Origin: Leptospirales bacterium | GTDB taxonomy: Bacteria > Spirochaetota > Leptospiria > Leptospirales > Leptospiraceae | Direction of reading: 5' to 3' | Length of the DNA stretch: 64,000 bases | NCBI GenBank assembly: GCA_013297885.1 | Contig: JAAFIR010000028.1 | Span: 1 to 64,000, forward strand | Shown: positions 14,588 to 24,597 of the stretch, piece after piece | How positions within the stretch are numbered: position 1 is the stretch's first letter | Layout: every line of letters starts with the position of its first letter | Position numbers and translations under genes: made by a program | Notes under the pieces: model-generated | Told to the model about the DNA's origin: nothing | The model's input: the letters and a program-made list of their open reading frames with translations, nothing else | Databases searched by the model: none

Positions 14588-17156
14588 AATAATAAAACAA
14601 GGTTTTTTTTAAATTTATAAAATTGGAATTTGAAACTTGAAATTCAAAACCTGTAGCAAGGAATAAATTTAAATGTTGAAGTTTAGATTTTTCTACTAAA
14701 AGATATGTTTCAAGATTAGTTGAATTAAATTCTTTTTCAGAAACTAATTTTAAACTGGAATCAAATTCTTTTAAATGATCTGCTAAATTTTTGAAAGTTA
14801 AATTAGGTAAATTTGCTAAATGAATAATTCTTTTTTTTGGACTAAATAATTTTTTTATAATCTCATCTGCAATCAAATTTACAGGACTAATATTAATTTC
14901 TAGTTTTGGATTTAGATTTGGAATTTTTTTTGTAATAAAAATTTTTTTTAAGAAATTTATAAAAAAACTATTCTGTAAAATTTTTGAGTTTAATGAATTA
15001 GTTAATAATCCAAGTCTATAAATAAAATAATTGGAATTTGATTTTTCTAAAATTTTTTCACTCAAAAATTTAGAACTTGCATACCCACCATAAATTTCAG
15101 AAATTTGAAATTCAGAAATAGATTTTTCTTTTAAATATTTTTCTTTTATATTAGTACTTAATAAAACTGATAAAGTGGAAATATGATGGATTTCAGAATT
15201 ATTTTGTTTCGCTAATTCTAATATTTCATAAATTGAATTTGAATTTTCTTTTTCAAGTTCGTAAAAGTTTTTTGATAAATTTAAGTTAGAAGCAATATTT
15301 AAAATTATATCTGGTTTTAATGATTTCCAAATAGTATTTGGAATCCCTAAATTTTTTTCTTTTAAGTTGCCTTTTATAAAACTTAAATTTGGATGAAAAT
15401 ATTTGTTATCTTGATTTAATTCTCTTTTTAAAATATAAATTTTATATTTTTCATAATCTAATTTATTAAAAATTTCCGAACCTAAAAAACCACTTGAACC
15501 TGTAATAAAAATTCTTTTGCGTAATTTGAAATTCTTAGAAAAACTAAAATTTAGTTCAGAAAAATTAATTTTAAATTCTAAATCTTTTACTAAATAAGTC
15601 TTATTTTCTTGAAACTTAAAAATTTCATTTAAAGTTGAATCCATACCAAATTCATTTAAGTTAATATTAAATTTTTGATTAGTTAAAAAAGAAATCAACT
15701 CTAAAAATTTTAATGAATCCCCACCATTTTCAAAAAAACTTTTTTTAAAATTAATTTTTTTAATTTGTAAAATTTCTTTTAAAAATTCTTCTATATTGTC
15801 TTCTTTTTTTAAAATCAATTTTTGATTTTGATTCCAATTTAGGTTTTTTTGTTTTATAAATTTATTTGGAATCATCCAAGATGGAAAATTTTCTCTTAGT
15901 TCATTAATTATTTTAAATTTATTTATTTCAGAAAAATAATATAATACTAAATATTCTCTTTTATTCAAAAATTCTTTTTCAAGTTTTACAAATTCTAAAT
16001 TTAATTTATTTAAAAGAAAATATTCAATTTCTTCTGGTGCGATTAATTTACCATTAAATTTAATTTGCCTATCTATTCTGCCTATAAATTCAAAATTCTC
16101 ACCAACTTTACTAACTTTATCACCAGTTTTAAAAAAATTTTGATTTTTTATTTTTACAAATTTAATTTTATTTAATTCAGGATTTTTATAATAACCAACA
16201 GCAAGTCCAATCCCAGAAATATAAAGTTCACCTGAGTCTGCTTCATTTCCATTTTCATCTAAAATTTTGTAATTCATATTTTGAATAGGTTTTCCAATTA
16301 AATTTTTTTCCCAATAAGAGTGCATTTTTTCAAAACTTGTACAGACAGTTGCTTCTGTTGGACCATAAACATTTATTAAATCAAATTTTTCAGAAAACTT
16401 CCTCGCTACTTCAATTTTACAAGTTTCACCTCCGAGAATCATTTTTTTTAAAGTATTAGGAAATTCAGAAATTGATTCAGTAGACAATATTGAAGGAGAA
16501 ATACAAATATGGGAAATTTTTTCATCTAGGATTATTTTTTTATAATCATTATTTGTAGGAATTACCAATTTTGCCCCACTAAGTAAACTAATACCTATTT
16601 CAGAGATCGATGCATCAAAGCCTATTGATAAATTTTCAAGTAATATTGAATCTTTATTTATTTCAAAAAAAATAATTTGTGATTCTAAAAAATTTAAAAT
16701 ACCTTTATTTGAAACTAATACGCCTTTTGGTTTGCCACTTGAACCAGATGTAAAAATGATATAAGCAAGTTGTCTTTGAATTTCTTTAATTTTTTTTTGT
16801 GAATAAAACAAACTTTTACTATGAAAAATAAAATCTTCTCTATAAAAAAAATTACTCAATTTAATTGAATTACTTAATTGATTAATGATTTCATCTAATC
16901 TATTCTCAGGAATTGAATCATCAATTGGAATAAAAATTTTTCCAACTCGAAAGCAAGCAAGAAATGCAATAATATATTCAATAGATTTTTTATAATATAG
17001 AACAACTAATCTTTCTTTTTTTAATGTCAAAAAGCTCGAAAACTTTTCAACTTCAAATTTTAATTCTCTGAAAGACAATTTGTCACTTCCAAATTGAAGA
17101 GCAATATTATTCGGAAATCTATTTTCTATTTCAACAAATTTTTTCCAGAGATTCAT
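14559..17156 (-). CDS. NRPS-like adenylation-carrier-thioester reductase (A-T-R), 865 aa
   Basis: Domain order: adenylation (about 10-455), peptidyl carrier (about 460-530, phosphopantetheine Ser481 in ENGGDSLKF) and thioester reductase (about 548-865). The A domain has the ATP loop FTSGSSGKPKGV (135-146), the substrate-binding FDAS core motif with Asp181, and the catalytic Lys region NQKLILK. The R domain has the nucleotide-binding GSSGFLG (553-559) and YASSK. This enzyme class loads an acid on its carrier and releases it reductively as an aldehyde or alcohol, as in Lys2. Asp181 suggests an alpha-amino acid substrate. It overlaps the catalase gene by 26 bases and needs a Sfp-type transferase, not seen here. 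Confidence 0.85.
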   Translation of the reverse strand: MNLWKKFVEIENRFPNNIALQFGSDKLSFRELKFEVEKFSSFLTLKKERLVVLYYKKSIEYIIAFLACFRVGKIFIPIDDSIPENRLDEIINQLSNSIKLSNFFYREDFIFHSKSLFYSQKKIKEIQRQLAYIIFTSGSSGKPKGVLVSNKGILNFLESQIIFFEINKDSILLENLSIGFDASISEIGISLLSGAKLVIPTNNDYKKIILDEKISHICISPSILSTESISEFPNTLKKMILGGETCKIEVARKFSEKFDLINVYGPTEATVCTSFEKMHSYWEKNLIGKPIQNMNYKILDENGNEADSGELYISGIGLAVGYYKNPELNKIKFVKIKNQNFFKTGDKVSKVGENFEFIGRIDRQIKFNGKLIAPEEIEYFLLNKLNLEFVKLEKEFLNKREYLVLYYFSEINKFKIINELRENFPSWMIPNKFIKQKNLNWNQNQKLILKKEDNIEEFLKEILQIKKINFKKSFFENGGDSLKFLELISFLTNQKFNINLNEFGMDSTLNEIFKFQENKTYLVKDLEFKINFSELNFSFSKNFKLRKRIFITGSSGFLGSEIFNKLDYEKYKIYILKRELNQDNKYFHPNLSFIKGNLKEKNLGIPNTIWKSLKPDIILNIASNLNLSKNFYELEKENSNSIYEILELAKQNNSEIHHISTLSVLLSTNIKEKYLKEKSISEFQISEIYGGYASSKFLSEKILEKSNSNYFIYRLGLLTNSLNSKILQNSFFINFLKKIFITKKIPNLNPKLEINISPVNLIADEIIKKLFSPKKRIIHLANLPNLTFKNLADHLKEFDSSLKLVSEKEFNSTNLETYLLVEKSKLQHLNLFLATGFEFQVSNSNFINLKKTLFYYFNLLKSEIQ

Positions 17157-18501
17157 TCTTTGATTTTAGATATAGCTCCAACTGATCTGAATTTAAATTG
17201 ATAGTTTTTTGTATATTATTTAATTCAATTCCAATAGCTTCAGAAATATGATTAGCTAAAACTGGGTTAACTTTATAAAAAATTTGAATTTGTTTGTATT
17301 TAATTCTTATCGAAACATTTTTTAATGAATCAATTAAATTTTTATATAGAATTTCTTTTTTTTCTTCACTTAAAATATTAAAAAATTCTTTTGCATTTGA
17401 AAAGTTATCTTCTTTAAAAAAGAAATTTTTTTGTTCTGTAAAAAAAGGAATATCAAAATTAAATTCTTTTTTTTCTATTTTTGGAAAATGATTTTGATTC
17501 ACTTCAATTTTTGAATAATCTTTACCTAGTCTATATCTTTGAGCATCTGAATAAGCAAATAATCTTGCTTTTAGTAATTTATCAGGTGAAAATGACATAC
17601 CATCTAAAATATTTTTAGGAGAAAAAGCAGCAGATTCAATTTCTTCAAAATAGTTTTTAATATTTTGATTTAATACAAGCTCTCCAATTTTTATTTCAGG
17701 AAAATTTCTTTTTGACCAAACTTTAGTAGAATCAAATGGATTAAAGTTGAATTTTAGTAAATCTTTTTTAGATAAAATCTGAATAAATAATTCCCATTTA
17801 GGAAATTTATTACATTCAATTGATTCAACTAAATCTTTAGAATAATAATCTGGTTGAATACCTGAAATTTTTTCTGCTTCTTCTGAAGACAAATTTTGAA
17901 TTCCTTGAAGTGTTTTAAAGTGAAACTTCACATAATAAGTTTCAGCAATTGAGTTAATAAATGAATAAGCATTAGTTGAAAAGCCGTCCATAAATCTAAA
18001 TGATTTTGGAATTCCTCTTTCAGAATAAAGCATCAAAACCAAGTGAACACTTTCTTCATGGGATGAGTAAAAATTCCACAATGACTCATCGGAGTATAAA
18101 TTTGTTTTGGGATTTTTTTTATGTGAACTAGCTAAATCTATAAAGTGTATTGGATCGTTAATAAAAAAAACAGGTAGATGATTTCCAGTAAAATCCCAAA
18201 TCCCTTCATCAGTATAGAATTTAGCGGCAAACCCTTTCAAATCTCTTATTGTATCAGGACTACCTTTTTCAGTTTTATAATTTGAAAACCGCACAAGAAC
18301 TTTAGTTCTTTTTCCGACTTCAGAGAAAAATTTTGAAGTTGTATACTCTTTTAAATTTTGAGTTAATAAGAACTCTCCAAAAGCACCTGTCCCTTTAGAG
18401 TGAGTTACCCTTTCAGGAATATTGATTCTATTAAAATCTGAAATTTTTTCGCTGAGTTCAATTCGATTATTTAATTCGGATTTTGTTAAATTACTTTCCA
18501 T
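17131..18501 (-). CDS. heme catalase family protein with altered distal pocket, 456 aa
   Basis: It has the catalase fold: RVTHSKGTGAFG with distal His34, the PVFFIND strand, and ARLFAYSDAQRYRLG carrying the proximal Arg and heme-ligand Tyr. Where catalases have GNN before the PVFF strand, this reads GNHLPVFF, so the distal Asn is replaced by His108. The length suits small-subunit (clade 3) catalases. Catalase disproportionates hydrogen peroxide, but the substitution and the tight overlap with the A-T-R gene leave open a peroxidase-like biosynthetic role. No signal peptide is present. Confidence 0.82.
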   Translation of the reverse strand: MESNLTKSELNNRIELSEKISDFNRINIPERVTHSKGTGAFGEFLLTQNLKEYTTSKFFSEVGKRTKVLVRFSNYKTEKGSPDTIRDLKGFAAKFYTDEGIWDFTGNHLPVFFINDPIHFIDLASSHKKNPKTNLYSDESLWNFYSSHEESVHLVLMLYSERGIPKSFRFMDGFSTNAYSFINSIAETYYVKFHFKTLQGIQNLSSEEAEKISGIQPDYYSKDLVESIECNKFPKWELFIQILSKKDLLKFNFNPFDSTKVWSKRNFPEIKIGELVLNQNIKNYFEEIESAAFSPKNILDGMSFSPDKLLKARLFAYSDAQRYRLGKDYSKIEVNQNHFPKIEKKEFNFDIPFFTEQKNFFFKEDNFSNAKEFFNILSEEKKEILYKNLIDSLKNVSIRIKYKQIQIFYKVNPVLANHISEAIGIELNNIQKTINLNSDQLELYLKSKNESLEKIC

Positions 18502-18531
18502 AAGAGATTTATTTTTACTAAACTTTTGGAG

Positions 18532-18831
18532 TCAAGTAGGAAAATAATGGTTTATTTTAGTTTCAATTTCACGTGATAAAATCCTTTCTTCCCAGGGTGT
18601 TTTTCGACCAAGGCCAGGTTTAAATCGAACTATATTACTAACAAATTTTTCGAATTCAGTTTTTGAAAATTTTCCATCTTTACCAAGAAAAGGTACAACT
18701 TCTTTTTCTAAAATTTGAATATAAACATCATACAACATGATATGATTAATCACAGCATGAAGAATATACATTCTTTTTCTAAGATCGAAGTAAAATTTTT
18801 TTTCTGGTTCATGGAGTAATCTTATAATCAC
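18532..18831 (-). CDS. small hypothetical protein, 99 aa
   Basis: I do not recognise the family. The protein is soluble, mostly helical and mixed-charge, with no signal peptide (MIIRLLHEPEKKFYFDLRKR at the start; FKPGLGRKTPWEERILSREI near the end). It lies 30 bases upstream of the catalase start in the same orientation, so it could head that operon. Coding character is reasonable (long frame, in-frame start, no overlap with other genes). Confidence 0.55.
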   Translation of the reverse strand: MIIRLLHEPEKKFYFDLRKRMYILHAVINHIMLYDVYIQILEKEVVPFLGKDGKFSKTEFEKFVSNIVRFKPGLGRKTPWEERILSREIETKINHYFPT

Positions 18832-18888
18832 TTAATTTAGACAGAATTGTATTATAATAAATTGAATTATTTTTTTTATTTTTTTAAA

Positions 18889-19581
18889 TTAATTCTCAGA
18901 AATTCTATCAAAAAAAAATGAAAATTGTTTTAAATGTTTAATATAGGCTTCATTTTTAAAAGCATTTCGAATTGGAGAGGATTTTGAATTCTCCAACTCT
19001 TTAAAAGGAATAAACTTTTTTTCTTGGATTTCTTCAAACTGAAAACTAGGAGTTTTAGTTGGTGAAACAAATCGAATAAATAAATTTTCATTAATATTAG
19101 AATTTAGAGGATCATTTTGAATTAATTCAAGAATTTTTTTTTCTTTAGTTTGAAATTGATCCGAATAGATTCTTGAAGCAATTTGTTTTAACTCACCTGA
19201 GTCATTAAAAAATAATATAATAATTTTTCTAAAATCTAGAGTCAGTTCTAGTTTAGAATTCAACTCAGCATGATGTTGTTCTAATTTAATACAATTTGAT
19301 TTTTGACTTTCTTTTAAATCTACACAATCGTTTGAATCAGTAAAACCTTTTTTTAAAAAACTACCACTTGGTAGAATTATTTTTTTTTGATGAAATAAAT
19401 TTTTAAAAGTAGAAAGTTTTTGGTTTAGATACAGTATTTGAATGTCTAGATTTTCTTCCTGTTTTAAAATTCGATTTTCTGGTTCTTTATCAAATAGAAT
19501 TTTTGATTCTGAAAATAAATTTTCAGATTTCAGTTGGAGGAGAAGAATTAGAAGTAGACTCAGATTCTTGTTTAGGTGCAT
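18889..19581 (-). CDS. hypothetical secreted protein, 230 aa
   Basis: I chose the ATG at 19581 because it starts a good signal peptide ([20 protein letters not shown]); a longer frame to 19686 would add an unlikely highly basic stretch inside the pcnB gene. The mature part is lysine- and glutamate-rich with no recognised domain; a Cys pair ([14 protein letters not shown]) could form a disulfide. It overlaps the end of pcnB by 59 bases, which suggests co-transcription. Function unknown. Confidence 0.55.
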   Translation of the reverse strand: MHLNKNLSLLLILLLQLKSENLFSESKILFDKEPENRILKQEENLDIQILYLNQKLSTFKNLFHQKKIILPSGSFLKKGFTDSNDCVDLKESQKSNCIKLEQHHAELNSKLELTLDFRKIIILFFNDSGELKQIASRIYSDQFQTKEKKILELIQNDPLNSNINENLFIRFVSPTKTPSFQFEEIQEKKFIPFKELENSKSSPIRNAFKNEAYIKHLKQFSFFFDRISEN

Positions 19582-21190
19582 TTGGGTCTTTAAAATTTTT
19601 CTTAAACTTTCTAAAACGATTTCGATTTTTCTTAAAAAATTTCTTTTGTTGAAAATCTTTTTTTTGAAGAGCATCAGGATTTTCAATTTTTACTTCCGGT
19701 TTTTGAATTTCTTTAGGTATAAATTTCTTTTTTTCAGTTTCAAAATCAAGAGCAGTTTCACTTTTTTTTTCAGAAATTTGATCCAGAGTGATATCTTCTT
19801 TTTTATTATCTTCTTTAGGATGTTTGAATTTCTTTTTAAATTTTTTATCGTGTTTCTTAAATTTTTCTTTAGATTCTGGATCTGAATTCTCTAAGTGAAC
19901 CATTTTTTGGGAAGCTTTAGGTCTATTTCTAGTTGAAATTTCCCAGAAAAATGCTGATTGAATAGCTTTATCATCATTGGCAACAATTGCATTGATTTTA
20001 AAAATCATAAATGCTTCATAAAAAAAATCTTTCTTTCTAAAAATTTCATTATGAACTTGGTTTGATTCATCAATATTTAAAAATCTGCTTTGGCTAGCAA
20101 AAATTTTTATCATTCTTTCTTTGTCTTTTTTTGGAATTTCTAATCTAATACAAATTGGCTCTAAAGCTTCTTTAATACTATGAACAAGATGATTTTTATT
20201 TTTCTCTTTAGAAATAGATTGATTCACAACATCAGAATAAATTAAAGAGAAAAAAATAATTGAAGTTAGTTCTTCTCTTTCTTGCATCATTTTATCAGCT
20301 TGGAAAATTCTTTTACCAATTGGTGTATTTAAAAAATCTTCTTGCCAGTTAGGAATAGATTTTAAAGTTTCTGCAGCTTCTTTAAATAATACTTCAAATA
20401 AATAGTTTTCAGCTAGTCCTCTAAAAATTTTTGATGAATTCCATGTTCTAAAAATTTTATTATATTCTTCTAACATTCTTGATGTTGAAGCTTTTTCTAA
20501 TTCAAAACGATTTTTTTTAATAGCAAATTTAGTATTTTTTTCAATTTCTAAAGAGTGCAAACTTTGAAACTTTACAGCACGTAACATTCTAACTGGATCT
20601 TCTTTAAAAGATACATCTGGATCACCTATAACTCTCAAAATTTTATTTTGAATATCTTCATAACCTCCAACAAAATCAATTATGGATTCGTTTCTAGTAT
20701 CAAAATAAAGTGAGTTAATCGTAAAATCTCTTCTAGCAGAATCTTCTTTTGCTGTTCCGTAATTATTATCTCTTTTTAAAAGTAGCTCTTTATCTTCTAC
20801 TTTTTTTTGAAGTCTATGTTCTGGTAAAGATCTAAAAGTAGATACTTCAATAATTTTACCTTTAAAAATAACATGAACAATTTTAAATCTTTTACCAATT
20901 ATTCTGGCATTATTAAAAATAGATTTAACTTGATTTGGAGTGGCACTTGTAGCTATATCAAAATCTTTTGGTTTTTTTCCCATTAACAAATCTCGAATAC
21001 TTCCACCAACTAAAAACGCTTTGTGATTAAACTTATTTAATCGATAAATGATTTTGAGAGCATCTTCATCAATTTGATTTTTTCGAATTGGATGAAAATC
21101 CTTATAGTATCTTTTCCCTTCGGGATATAAGAGAATGTTCTCAACTGAGTGAGATTTTTTTTTAAAAAGACTTGAAATAAATTTGAACAT
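19523..21190 (-). CDS. pcnB: poly(A) polymerase / tRNA nucleotidyltransferase family (PcnB-like), 555 aa
   Basis: The class II nucleotidyltransferase head is clear: GGSIRD at 62-67 and the metal Asp pair in [10 protein letters not shown] (77, 79), followed by [12 protein letters not shown] and the RNA-binding RMLRAVKFQ motif. It adds A (or CCA) to RNA 3' ends in the cytosol. The last 140 residues are a lysine-rich disordered tail (many KKKF repeats), longer than usual and probably RNA-binding. The overall form resembles PcnB more than CCA-adding enzymes, but sequence alone cannot settle it. Confidence 0.83.
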   Translation of the reverse strand: MFKFISSLFKKKSHSVENILLYPEGKRYYKDFHPIRKNQIDEDALKIIYRLNKFNHKAFLVGGSIRDLLMGKKPKDFDIATSATPNQVKSIFNNARIIGKRFKIVHVIFKGKIIEVSTFRSLPEHRLQKKVEDKELLLKRDNNYGTAKEDSARRDFTINSLYFDTRNESIIDFVGGYEDIQNKILRVIGDPDVSFKEDPVRMLRAVKFQSLHSLEIEKNTKFAIKKNRFELEKASTSRMLEEYNKIFRTWNSSKIFRGLAENYLFEVLFKEAAETLKSIPNWQEDFLNTPIGKRIFQADKMMQEREELTSIIFFSLIYSDVVNQSISKEKNKNHLVHSIKEALEPICIRLEIPKKDKERMIKIFASQSRFLNIDESNQVHNEIFRKKDFFYEAFMIFKINAIVANDDKAIQSAFFWEISTRNRPKASQKMVHLENSDPESKEKFKKHDKKFKKKFKHPKEDNKKEDITLDQISEKKSETALDFETEKKKFIPKEIQKPEVKIENPDALQKKDFQQKKFFKKNRNRFRKFKKNFKDPNAPKQESESTSNSSPPTEI

Positions 21191-21262
21191 GGACTGTTTA
21201 CCAAAGTATAGGAATAAATGCTTTAAATCAAGTCAAAAACTAAATTTAAACCAAGAACTATA

Positions 21263-22264
21263 ATGGATATATCGGAAAAAAACCTCAATTTTATTGAAAA
21301 ACTAATTTTAAAGTTCTTCTTTTTAAGAAAAAAAGCAAAAAAACTTCATGAAACTGGAAAATCAGATATTTCTTTTTTATTTATTCCCCACAACGAAGAA
21401 AAAGTTTTCAAAATTACAATTAGCTATTATTTATTATCATTTCTTGCTTCCATATTTATTTTAACTTTATTAAGTTTTTTTGGTTTTAGTATTACATTCT
21501 TTTTAAAAACAAAAGAGAATAGTATTTTAAGAAATTTAGGTAATAAGCAAAAAATATTTTTTTTGCAGCATGAAAAAGTAGCAAATGAACTTCATGAAGC
21601 ATTAGATTCTCTTGAAAAAGTTTCAAAAGAATTAGATCAAATTATTTGGGGTAAATCAAATAAATTAGATAAATTAAATTTTGGAAATCTGAATAAATTA
21701 TTTTATCAAAAAAAAACTGACTTAAAAACTAATTTGAATTTATATCAGAACACAGTAATAAACACTAATAAATTAGTTTTAAAAATCCAAAGTTTAAAAT
21801 CTAGTTTTCAAAATTCAATTGATTATTTAGAAACTAGAGAAAGTATTTTTGAATCCATGCCAAGAGGAAGACCCCTTGGTCCTGGGGTTGGTTTAATTAC
21901 TTCAACTTTTGGAAATAGAGAAGATCCTTTTTTTGTAGGAGTAGGGGAGTTTCATAATGGAATCGATTTTGCTTCAGCTAGTGGAACTCCGATATATGCA
22001 ACTGCTGATGGAATCATAAAAGACTCTTCAGCCTCTGAAGGTGGACTAGGACTACATGTGATCATTGAACATGAAAATGGTTTTAAAACAACTTATGGTC
22101 ACTGCTCAGAATTATTTGTAAAACAAGGTGATATCGTTAAACGTGGTGATATTATTGCTGCTGTTGGTTCAAGTGGAAAAGCTACTGGTTCACATCTCCA
22201 CTATGAACTTAGAATTGGAGATGATAAAGCCATGAACCCGCAGCCATTTATAAATATTGATTAG
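21263..22264 (+). CDS. membrane-anchored M23 family peptidase, 333 aa
   Basis: It has a cytosolic N-terminus, one transmembrane helix (about 53-78, YYLLSFLASIFILTLLSFFG), a helical coiled-coil segment (about 85-195) and a C-terminal M23 domain. The zinc ligands are present in HNGIDF (about 231-235) and in SHLHYEL near 311, with TYGHCSEL between. This is the layout of cell-wall endopeptidases of the MepM/EnvC type acting in the periplasm. Its stop overlaps the convergent SH3 lipoprotein gene by 4 bases. Confidence 0.88.
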   Translation: MDISEKNLNFIEKLILKFFFLRKKAKKLHETGKSDISFLFIPHNEEKVFKITISYYLLSFLASIFILTLLSFFGFSITFFLKTKENSILRNLGNKQKIFFLQHEKVANELHEALDSLEKVSKELDQIIWGKSNKLDKLNFGNLNKLFYQKKTDLKTNLNLYQNTVINTNKLVLKIQSLKSSFQNSIDYLETRESIFESMPRGRPLGPGVGLITSTFGNREDPFFVGVGEFHNGIDFASASGTPIYATADGIIKDSSASEGGLGLHVIIEHENGFKTTYGHCSELFVKQGDIVKRGDIIAAVGSSGKATGSHLHYELRIGDDKAMNPQPFINID

Positions 22265-23631
22265 AGTTTTACAAAACTATTATTTTTAAAAATATACTTA
22301 GTAATAGTTTCTTTTTTTGTATCATAATTTTCTTCTTTATAAATGATATGGTTGTCTTTAATTTCAAAACTACCCATACTTCCAGTATCGTTTGCATTTT
22401 CAGAATAAACTTCTCCTGATGTTAATTCTAAAACTTTTTCAAGTTTATTATTATTTATTACATAGATTACAGTTTCAGAGCTCATTCGTCCATATGATTC
22501 AAAAATAAGTTCGTTAATTCCATCTGAATTAAAGTCATGTAACTTCACTGAATTTTGAGAAGAATTTCCAGAATGAATTTCTAAATAAGAATCTTTTGAC
22601 TTCATAAAAATTTTTGTTAAATAATTGGAACTAGACTTTACCCAATCAGTATCAAAATTAATTTCTGTTAAAAAAAATTCATCTCCAGATTTTACTTTTC
22701 CTAGTTTAGTTATTTTAATATTTCTAACATCAAAATCAGAATTTGTTTTTTTAATTAAACCAAGCATTTCTTTATCTTTAAATCCAAACTTTTCTTCTGT
22801 TAATTCAGAAAGAGTTTTTTTATGATGTTCAACATCTTTTTCAAGAATCCAAAAATCTATTTCTGAATTGGAATAACATTCAAACTGTTCACAAGAAAAA
22901 AATTTTTCTTTTATATGAAAGAATTTTTTTCCATTTACAATAGCTGTTGATTTGACTGGATAAATTCCATCATCTTTGATTTGATTATTAGTTTCTTCAG
23001 AAATAATTTCCCCTTTTGGATGAATGAGTAAATTTAATTTGGATTTGATTAACACTAAACCAAAACCAATTTCTTCTCCGATCGATTTATCCAATCCATC
23101 ATTTAAAAATCCTTTAAAACAAAATCCAATTTTCCCATCTTGCAGTTTAACTTTTACCCAAATATCATTTTTGTTATCTATAAACTCTGGATTTTTTCCA
23201 TGAGCGATGACTTGAATTGGAGTATTTTCAGAAACAGAAGCTAAAATTCCTGAATTGAGACTTGGTGATTTTCTAATTCTTAAACTACTTGCATTTACAA
23301 TTGACTCATAAGGTGTTACATCTTCTAAAACTACAATTTCTTTTTTTTCAAGACTAAGCTCAGATAAATATCCAAGTTGTTCTCCAAGACTCACTTTAAA
23401 CCATTTTATTTTTTCAAATGCTTTGTTGATAATTCCGTGTTCTAAAAGTTTTAATTCTGAATCTATACTTTTTGAAACTAAAATTTTACTTTTAAAATCT
23501 GGCTCAGAATAAATTGGTATGGCTTTATCTGAAATCACATAAGACAAAATTGGACTTGTATAAACAATCCCAGATTTTTTTTTACAAGTAAACATTGTTA
23601 CTATGACTAAGAAAATTAAAATTATTTTCAT
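22261..23631 (-). CDS. SH3-domain lipoprotein, 456 aa
   Basis: Lipoprotein signal MKIILIFLVIVTMFTC with Cys16 at the lipobox. Two bacterial SH3 (SH3_3) segments follow: one at about 30-90 and one at about 108-175 (NASSLRIRKSPSLNSGILAS), the type that often binds peptidoglycan peptides. The C-terminal half is unassigned but beta-rich, with FNSDGINEL resembling an FG-GAP-like calcium loop. It probably sits on the outer or inner membrane facing the periplasm. A related shorter lipoprotein is at 53365-54294. Confidence 0.75.
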   Translation of the reverse strand: MKIILIFLVIVTMFTCKKKSGIVYTSPILSYVISDKAIPIYSEPDFKSKILVSKSIDSELKLLEHGIINKAFEKIKWFKVSLGEQLGYLSELSLEKKEIVVLEDVTPYESIVNASSLRIRKSPSLNSGILASVSENTPIQVIAHGKNPEFIDNKNDIWVKVKLQDGKIGFCFKGFLNDGLDKSIGEEIGFGLVLIKSKLNLLIHPKGEIISEETNNQIKDDGIYPVKSTAIVNGKKFFHIKEKFFSCEQFECYSNSEIDFWILEKDVEHHKKTLSELTEEKFGFKDKEMLGLIKKTNSDFDVRNIKITKLGKVKSGDEFFLTEINFDTDWVKSSSNYLTKIFMKSKDSYLEIHSGNSSQNSVKLHDFNSDGINELIFESYGRMSSETVIYVINNNKLEKVLELTSGEVYSENANDTGSMGSFEIKDNHIIYKEENYDTKKETITKYIFKNNSFVKL

Positions 23632-23729
23632 AAAAATTCCTCTAACTTAATTTCAAATTTGTTCAAAATAAATCAATTTTATTTTTTTATTTTGGAGAAT
23701 TTTCATCAGTCGAAACATTTGATAGAATT

Positions 23730-23846
23730 CAAGCTCTCAGCTTCGGTCAATTTTTTAAGACAAAAAGCGGTTTCAAATCCTTTTGAAGATTTGAAACCGC
23801 TTAAAAAATTGACCCCGCTTCGATCTGCTTTTTTGTAGAGAGCTTT
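23730..23846. repeat. long nested palindrome, divergent family member
   Basis: Three nested arms: AGCTCTC/GAGAGCT at the ends (23732-23738 and 23838-23844), GGTCAATTTTTTAAG/CTTAAAAAATTGACC inside, and AAGCGGTTTCAAATC/GATTTGAAACCGCTT at the core. CCGCTTCGATC after the middle arm echoes the CGCTTCAATC block of the other elements, but the GGGCGA and TCGCTAG ends are not evident. Confidence 0.65.
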
Positions 23847-23912
23847 TGAGAATTGAAAAATTTGATTTGCAATAAATGAGTTTAAAAACAATTTCTATTC
23901 AAAGGAAATAAA

Positions 23913-24456
23913 ATGTATTTACTCGCTCTATTATTAAAAGATGCAAAATATAGTTTAAAAGAAAAAGAATCTTTATTACCTGAAATTGTAAGAATCATTT
24001 CTTTTGCAAACAAATCAAGAGAAGTTGATTCCAAAAATTAAAAAATTATTTCCAGAACAAAATCCTTATAGAATTTTTCCTGCTCCTATAACATCTGAAA
24101 GTATTTCTGTCATAAAAAATTGGATTTCAAAACAAAAAATTACTAAATTTGAAAAAGATGGATTTATTGAATCATTTATTGAACATTCAAATCCATTTAG
24201 TTTTAATAAATTGATTAGTCGTTATACTTCACATCTAAATTTTATTTATACACTTCCAGTTTTAGAATCAAAATTAATTGATAAAATTTTATACAATTTA
24301 ACTGATGGTGTATTAAATGATTTAGTAGAATTTATTCAAAGTAAAACGATTAAACCAGTTAAAACAGATATAGCTTATTCAAAATTATCTGAAAATTGGA
24401 AAAAGTCGAGGGATGTAATTCCATTTGGTCTTCAAGTTAAATACAATATCAGATAA
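23913..24456 (+). pseudogene. hypothetical protein split by a frameshift
   Basis: An ATG at 23913 with a good AAAGGAAATAAA ribosome site opens 43 codons (MYLLALLLKDAKYSLKEKES, then LLPEIVRIISFANKSREVD) ending at 24042-24044. A second frame runs from about 24004 to 24456 with protein-like sequence (KLIPKIKKLFPEQNPYRIFP and on to SKLSENWKKSRDVIPFGLQV) and has no ATG of its own. Together they read as one gene of about 180 residues with a +1 shift near 24010-24040. The family is not recognised. A sequencing error is an alternative explanation. Confidence 0.5.
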
Positions 24457-24489
24457 ATTTTAATTCTACACTTAAAAAAATTATTAAAC

Positions 24490-24597
24490 ACTAGCGAGAA
24501 GGATTGAAACGTTATCAAAAAATTTTGAATAAAATTTTTTGATAGAAGTTGAAAGCCTGATTTTTTATTAGCGAAGCGAAATAAAAAACTCGCCAAA
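24490..24597 (-). repeat. modular palindromic element, copy 6
   Basis: Minus strand: TTTGGCGAGTTTTTTATTTC, the first hairpin on TTCGCTTCGC, then AATCAGGCTTTCAACTTC, the second hairpin on TATCAAAAAATTTT and its complement, then ACGTTTCAATCCTTCTCGC and TAG. The block order is the same as in the other copies. Confidence 0.75.

Noticed and set aside
19442-19885. 147-codon plus-strand Phe/Arg-rich frame
   Set aside because: It is antisense to the lysine-rich tail of PcnB.
23706-23891. 61-codon minus-strand frame
   Set aside because: It lies across the long palindrome at 23730-23846 and only reflects its sequence.
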